Shown here: one piece after another, positions 59,499 to 64,000 of the stretch
How positions within the stretch are numbered: the stretch's first letter is position 1
Layout of the letters: every line of letters starts with the position of its first letter
Source of the DNA: Gloeomargarita lithophora Alchichica-D10
GTDB lineage: Bacteria > Cyanobacteriota > Cyanobacteriia > Gloeomargaritales > Gloeomargaritaceae
DNA: 64,000 nt
Direction of reading: 5' to 3'
NCBI RefSeq assembly: GCF_001870225.1
Contig: NZ_CP017675.1
Span: forward strand, 200,774-264,773
Notes under the pieces: model-generated
What the model was told of the DNA's origin: nothing
The model's database searches: none
The model's input: only the letters and a program-made list of their open reading frames with translations
Program-made: the position numbers and the translations under genes

Positions 59499-62030
59499 TC
59501 AGGGGGCGGGGGTTTTGGCGAGTAGTTCGGCCACCACGCTGAGTAATTCCCCTGGCACGATGGGTTTGACCAGGTAATGGCTGGCACCCAAACTCAAGGC
59601 TTTTTGGCGATGGCGGTCGCCGGTGCGGGAGGTAAGCATCATCACCGGGACGGCATAGTGGCGGTCGTGGCTGCGGATGCGTTGCAAAAGACCGTACCCA
59701 TTCAGGCGGGGCATTTCAATATCGGAAATCACCAGTCCCACCGGGCGGTATTCCTGGCTGAGCCATTCCCAGGCTTCTTGGCCGTCCCGACCGGTTTGCA
59801 CCTGGTAACCGCTCTGGCGCAACAGCCGTTCCAATAATTGGCGGGTGGCGACGGAATCCTCCGCCACCAGGATCAGGGGGGGGCTAGCGGGGCTAGCCGG
59901 GGCAGGGGGCGGGTCTGCGCTCCGGGACAACAGGGGGGATAATTCGCCAGGAATCAGGACGGGGACGACTTCCCCACTGCCCAAAATCGTACAACCGGCC
60001 AGGTAGGGGGGCAGGGGCACGGTTTCATCCAGGGATTTGAGGATCAACTGCCGCTCCCCCACCAGTTGTCCCACGGTATAAACAGCGGGTTGGGTCTGCC
60101 CCAGCACCAAACCGACGGGTTCCGGTTCCGGGGGGCTGGGACGGCGATAGGGCAAGGCTTGGAGTAGGGAAACCACGGGCAATTCCTGCCCCCGCCAGGC
60201 AAGGGTATGGGTGCCGGGAGTGATGGGCAGAATGTCTAATACGCCGGTGGCGGGAATCCCCAGGGTGCGGTTGCGGCTCCGGCACAACAGCAGGGGCAGG
60301 AGGGTCAACCCCCGGGGCAGACGCAGGGTAAAGGTGGTACCTTGACCGGGTTGGGTTTCAACTTGGATCACCCCCCGCAGGTGCTGAATCTGGGTGCGGA
60401 CAATATCCAAGCCCACCCCCCGCCCGGAGAGGGCACTCACGCTACCGGCGGTGGAAAAACCGGGGTGAAAAATAAAATCCAGCACCGCTTCCCGCCCCAT
60501 TTGCCCCCAGGGACGGGTACACCAGCCCTGTTGCACCGCCCGTTGATAGACCCGTTGCAGATCAATGCCCCGCCCATCGTCCCGGAGGGTGATCACCACC
60601 TGGTTTTCCTGGGTTTCGCTGTGCAGGTGAATCCCGGCGGTGGCGGGTTTATCCAAAGCGGTGCGTTCCGCCGGGGATTCGATGCCGTGGTCAAAGGCAT
60701 TGTTTAGCAGATGGGTCAAGGGGGTACGCAGGCGTTCCAAAAGCACCTGATCCACCAGCACGTCTTCGCCGGTGATTTTTAGTTCGACTTGCTTGTGGTA
60801 TTGCTGATTCAGGCGGCGCAGTTGGGGCAAAAACCCCTGGGCAAGATGGCGAAAGGGCACCAGGCGGGATTGGGTAATTTGTTGGTACAAACGATCCAGT
60901 TCTTGGCGCACCTGGGTGAGTTCTTCCCCCAATTCCCGCAGGGTCAATTCCAGGTCAGAACGGATTTCCTGGGTACGCAGTAGGGTTTCTTCCAGGGTTT
61001 GCAGTTGGGAATGCCCCTGGGTGTATTGATCCAGTTCCAGACTGTCAAATTCACTGGCCGGGGCGGGGTTGGTGACATTCACCGCCAACTGGTCGTAGAG
61101 GCTTTGAATGGCTTCCCGCAGGGGTTGGGATTGGCTGACCAGGGTATTCAGGGTGCGGCTGGTCTGGAGCAGGTTTTCCTGGTGCAGGGTCAGGCGTTCA
61201 TGGCGGATGAGCAGTTCCCCGACCGTATTAGCCATGGATTCCAACTGCTCCAGGGGGAGGCGGACGTTGGTTAAAGGTTGGTCGGGGAGGGCGGGTTCGG
61301 GTTCTGGGGGTGCCGGTGCCGTTGGGTTGAGGTAATCCGAGCGTTGTTGCCGAATTTGCGCCAGGGTCGCTTCAATCTGGGGAATTAATGCTTCGGTGGG
61401 GGGTTGCGCGGCCAAGGGTTGCACCGCCGTTAGCAACCAGGGTAAATCCAGGGTGTCCCCCAACAGGGTGCAGGCATCCACCAGATTTTCGACCACGGTG
61501 GTGAGGTCGCTTCCGGGTTGGGTCAACGCCTGGGCGGTTTCGGTGAGACAGGCTTCTAAATCCTCGTTCAGGGCGGTCGCCACGATGCTGGGGGGCACCG
61601 AGGTCGTGGGGGTGGCGGCAGTATCCGTAAGGGTGAGGTGGGCTAAAGCGGCCAATACCTCCGGGTTGGCGATGACTTCCGTTTGATGGTGCGCCTGGGC
61701 TAAAAGAGATTCCAATTCCTGAATCCCCCGTTCCAACACCGGCCAAATGGGGTCGTGGGCGGGTCGAGTCTGTATGCTCAAGGTTTGCAGGAGGTCTTCC
61801 AGTTGGTGCGCCAGGTGGCTAATGTCCATCAGTTGGGACAGTCCGGCTCCCCCTTTGATCGAATGGGCGGCGCGCATCAGGGCGGCCATATCCACCGCCT
61901 GTCCCCGCCGTTGGCGACCAATCCCCTGCACCAAAGTCGTGATGTAGGCGGGCGCATCCTCGGTGAGGAAACACTGGCGCACCTCCCGGAGAATGTTTTG
62001 GTACTGCTCCGTTTGGGTATCGAAATTCAT
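59499..62030 (-). CDS. CheA-type hybrid histidine kinase
   Basis: 843 residues. Module order: Hpt with His56 in [12 protein letters not shown]; a second Hpt-like stretch at about 150-235 without a clear His; a dimerisation helix pair; HATPase with [24 protein letters not shown] and GRGVGLDIV; a CheW-like domain ([23 protein letters not shown]); and a C-terminal receiver with [26 protein letters not shown] and LVKPI. This is the architecture of PilL/PixL/HmpE-like kinases of type-IV-pilus chemotaxis in cyanobacteria. Its ATG overlaps the chemoreceptor stop (ATGA). CheW- and CheY-like partners are not in the window. Confidence 0.92.
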   Translation of the reverse strand: MNFDTQTEQYQNILREVRQCFLTEDAPAYITTLVQGIGRQRRGQAVDMAALMRAAHSIKGGAGLSQLMDISHLAHQLEDLLQTLSIQTRPAHDPIWPVLERGIQELESLLAQAHHQTEVIANPEVLAALAHLTLTDTAATPTTSVPPSIVATALNEDLEACLTETAQALTQPGSDLTTVVENLVDACTLLGDTLDLPWLLTAVQPLAAQPPTEALIPQIEATLAQIRQQRSDYLNPTAPAPPEPEPALPDQPLTNVRLPLEQLESMANTVGELLIRHERLTLHQENLLQTSRTLNTLVSQSQPLREAIQSLYDQLAVNVTNPAPASEFDSLELDQYTQGHSQLQTLEETLLRTQEIRSDLELTLRELGEELTQVRQELDRLYQQITQSRLVPFRHLAQGFLPQLRRLNQQYHKQVELKITGEDVLVDQVLLERLRTPLTHLLNNAFDHGIESPAERTALDKPATAGIHLHSETQENQVVITLRDDGRGIDLQRVYQRAVQQGWCTRPWGQMGREAVLDFIFHPGFSTAGSVSALSGRGVGLDIVRTQIQHLRGVIQVETQPGQGTTFTLRLPRGLTLLPLLLCRSRNRTLGIPATGVLDILPITPGTHTLAWRGQELPVVSLLQALPYRRPSPPEPEPVGLVLGQTQPAVYTVGQLVGERQLILKSLDETVPLPPYLAGCTILGSGEVVPVLIPGELSPLLSRSADPPPAPASPASPPLILVAEDSVATRQLLERLLRQSGYQVQTGRDGQEAWEWLSQEYRPVGLVISDIEMPRLNGYGLLQRIRSHDRHYAVPVMMLTSRTGDRHRQKALSLGASHYLVKPIVPGELLSVVAELLAKTPAP

Positions 62031-63766
62031 GGGGTGAGACGGAAACGGGCGACAGAAGTTTGTAAATCCCCCACCACCGCCAATAAATCCTGCAAAGAAC
62101 CGGCCACAGTCTGGGATTCAGAAGCGGTCTGGGTGGCAATCGTGGTCACGGCCATCATCCGTTGGTTGACCTGCTGGGATGCCGCCTGCTGGGCGTAGGT
62201 TTGACCGGCAATTTCCTGCAAAAATCGGTCAATGTCCTGGCTCAACTGGGCTAAGCCCTGGAGGGTTTCCCGGGTGGATTGCACCAATTGGGTACTGACC
62301 ACCACCTCGCTGGTGCCGGTTTCCATCGCCTGCAACACATCCCCGGTGCCTTCTTGGATGTTGGTCACCCGCTGTTCGATTTCGCGGGTGGCTTCCGTCA
62401 CCTGCTGGGCGAGGCGGCGCACCTCATCGGCCACCACCCGAAACCCCTGCCCGTGTTCCCCGGCGCGGGTGGCTTCAATGGAGGCATTAAAGGCCAGCAA
62501 ATTGGTTTTTTCGGAAATCCCGGAAATAATCGCCACAATCTGGGAAATTTCCTGGGAGGATTCCGCCAAGCGTTTGACTTTTTTGGCGGTGGTGGCCACC
62601 GTACTGCGTAACCCTTCGATACTGGCGACGGTTTGATTGATTTTGCCATCCCCCGCCTCCGCCGCCACCAGGGCGGAACGAGCCACCTGGGCGGCCTGTT
62701 GCGCCAATGCCGTCACCTGGGTAATGGACTGGTTCATAGCCGCCACCGTCGCCAGGGAGTCCTGCACCTGGGCGGTCTGGGTTTGGGCGGCCTCGGTCAA
62801 GTGGGTAATGGATTCAGACCCGGCCTGGGTTACCTGTTGGACCTGGTTGGCGACCCCCTGCACCTGTAAAACCAACTGGCGCAGACTGGCAATGGTGGCA
62901 TTAAAGGCATCGGCGATGGAACCCACCTCCCCCGGCGTAATGGGTGCTTGCACGGTCAAATCCCCCCGTTGCGCCCCCTCGATTTCCAGCAGGAGATTAA
63001 TCACTTCCTGTTGTAATTGCTCCTTATCCTGGCGTTGGCGCGCCAGTTCTGTGGTCTGGGTTTGGCTGCGTTCCGCCAGGGTTTGCTGTGCCGTTTGCGC
63101 CTGCTGTTGCCATTGGGCTACGGTCTGGGTCAAGCGTTCCAATTCATTGGCCGGGTCATCTTCATCGGCCGGATCATCGGGGGTTTCACCGCCGGTCAAC
63201 CGTTTCAGGGGTACTACCACCTCTTGCCAAAACCACCACAGCACCAACAGGTTCAGCAACAACAGCACACTGGCCAACGTGAACTGGCTGGAGCGGGTTT
63301 GGGTCGCCACCGGGGGTTGGGTCGCAGGCGGCGTGATGCCCGTGGGTATCCAAGCGGCAATGGTCAATACCTGCACTACCACCACCAGGCCAAATTTCCA
63401 GCCCACCGAACGCTGGTGCAACCACCGCAGGGGCGATTCCTGGGGCGGAGCCATTTCTCCTTCCATGACTTCGGGGAAGCTGGCCGGTTGAGCCTCCGGC
63501 ATGACCAAAGCCAAGGCCCCCGTGTTTTGCAGTTCCGCCAAGGCTTTCTCAGCAATGGCCGCATAGGTGCCATCGTGATCCAGCCGGATTACCTCTTGGT
63601 ACATTTGGGCGGCTTGGGTCACCTCCCCCGCCTGCTCCAGGGTGTTGGCCTGAAGAATTTTGGCCATCAAATCCACCTCCCGCACCCCACTATCCGCTGG
63701 GGTAAATACCGGGCGACCCCGATACATCATTACGGGTTGACCTGAGGAAGGGGTAGGGTCATACAT
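62027..63766 (-). CDS. Methyl-accepting chemotaxis protein (PilJ/PixJ-like)
   Basis: 579 residues. An N-terminal region of about 120 residues has a short helical (TPR-like) part ([27 protein letters not shown]). Two membrane helices lie at about 124-141 and 163-180 with only a 20-residue loop between, so there is no periplasmic ligand domain. A HAMP-like segment covers about 265-320, and the cytosolic signalling hairpin is about 330-560, with [35 protein letters not shown]. It feeds the downstream CheA-type kinase. ATG start; the preceding bases have no clear ribosome site. Confidence 0.9.
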   Translation of the reverse strand: MYDPTPSSGQPVMMYRGRPVFTPADSGVREVDLMAKILQANTLEQAGEVTQAAQMYQEVIRLDHDGTYAAIAEKALAELQNTGALALVMPEAQPASFPEVMEGEMAPPQESPLRWLHQRSVGWKFGLVVVVQVLTIAAWIPTGITPPATQPPVATQTRSSQFTLASVLLLLNLLVLWWFWQEVVVPLKRLTGGETPDDPADEDDPANELERLTQTVAQWQQQAQTAQQTLAERSQTQTTELARQRQDKEQLQQEVINLLLEIEGAQRGDLTVQAPITPGEVGSIADAFNATIASLRQLVLQVQGVANQVQQVTQAGSESITHLTEAAQTQTAQVQDSLATVAAMNQSITQVTALAQQAAQVARSALVAAEAGDGKINQTVASIEGLRSTVATTAKKVKRLAESSQEISQIVAIISGISEKTNLLAFNASIEATRAGEHGQGFRVVADEVRRLAQQVTEATREIEQRVTNIQEGTGDVLQAMETGTSEVVVSTQLVQSTRETLQGLAQLSQDIDRFLQEIAGQTYAQQAASQQVNQRMMAVTTIATQTASESQTVAGSLQDLLAVVGDLQTSVARFRLTP

Positions 63767-64000
63767 ACCGGCGATCCCATTTGCTGACGTTGACTTGATT
63801 TAAGATCAAAAGTAACCTAATTTTTTATAACCCGGATTTTTTTATCCAGATTTTTCTGTACCTATCATCTTGCACAGACAAAATCCAAACTGTTCACCGT
63901 GACCATTTAGCTTAGAGACCCCTCTATATTATTTATACCAGCAGAAAATCATCTTGCTGAAATGCCGGTATTACTAAGAACCAGGGACAAGCGCAGTGCC
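63767..64000. other. Upstream region of the chemoreceptor gene
   Basis: About 230 bases to the window end. Holds the presumed promoter of the chemoreceptor/CheA operon on the minus strand and the start of a repeat copy. No gene is visible. Confidence 0.5.
63915..64000. repeat. GGACAC-end element, cut off by the window end
   Basis: GAGACCCCTCTATATTATTTATACCAGCAGAAAATCATCTTGCTG followed by AATGCCGGTATTACTAAGAACCAGGGAC: the right half of the family in reverse orientation. The core would begin where the window stops. Confidence 0.7.

Noticed and set aside
62279-62611. Plus-strand ORF with His/Gly-rich sequence
   Set aside because: Antisense to the conserved signalling region of the chemoreceptor, no ribosome site, no family.
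1-64000. CRISPR arrays, rRNA and tRNA genes
   Set aside because: No regularly spaced direct repeats were seen, and none of the gaps contained a recognisable tRNA cloverleaf or rRNA sequence. Most gaps are under 300 bases.

Overview
The window is a gene-dense stretch of a cyanobacterial chromosome. Evidence for this is the cytochrome b6f pair petC-petA, an NdhS-like NDH-1 subunit, a PAM68-type photosystem assembly gene next to rpsO, a BicA-type bicarbonate transporter, a mntCAB manganese importer, and several families known mainly from cyanobacteria (DUF3370, DUF1350, DUF2079, DUF4346). The sequence is GC-rich apart from a few AT-rich inserts. I could not place it to genus. The cyanobacterial HIP1 octamer GCGATCGC looks sparse; I noticed one copy, at about 11300.

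Layout. 1-3125: end of pyrG, an ECF sigma factor with a probable anti-sigma partner, rpsO, a PAM68 gene and aroF. 3126-4490: an AT-rich insert. It is an integron-type gene cassette (two small genes, a perfect hairpin, and a textbook attC site) followed by a toxin-antitoxin pair whose toxin tail looks broken. No integrase lies nearby. 4491-11207: rimO, alaS, a short-chain dehydrogenase, a small secreted protein and lnt. 11208-12060: an AT-rich P-loop kinase gene bracketed by repeats. 12078-15839: a three-gene metabolic/cell-wall group, petCA and a LapA-like gene. 15945-25799: a DUF3370 protein, bicA, a seven-gene Mrp Na+/H+ antiporter operon, a DUF1350 hydrolase and a membrane transporter. BicA is a sodium-dependent symporter family and Mrp extrudes sodium, so this block is probably a bicarbonate-uptake and sodium-recycling unit. 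25900-27766: an AT-rich restriction-modification pair. 27942-43951: ndhS, cysE, a dicarboxylate symporter, a FHA-PAS-Ser/Thr kinase, glgX, hydrolases, rsmA, rlmN, mtnP and hypotheticals. 44126-49039: a solute-binding protein, a secreted protein, a MoxR ATPase and a two-partner-secretion type outer-membrane protein. 49070-51934: a histidine kinase and an unusual PATAN-REC-pentapeptide response regulator. 52071-59416: an oligopeptide-type permease, a DUF4346 protein, surE, glgP and mntCAB. 59499-63766: a chemoreceptor and a CheA-type hybrid kinase.

The most unusual features are two. First, the cassette at 3133-3864: its first six bases are the exact complement of the inverse core of its own attC, as expected of a genuinely integrated cassette. 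Second, a family of about 100-140 bp non-coding elements occurs at a dozen loci. They share a GC-rich palindromic core but carry two alternative kinds of terminal inverted repeat. Some are chimeric, two show 5-bp target duplications, one is inserted inside another, and two appear to supply the last codons and stop of neighbouring genes.

All functions are read from protein motifs by eye. No database search was possible.
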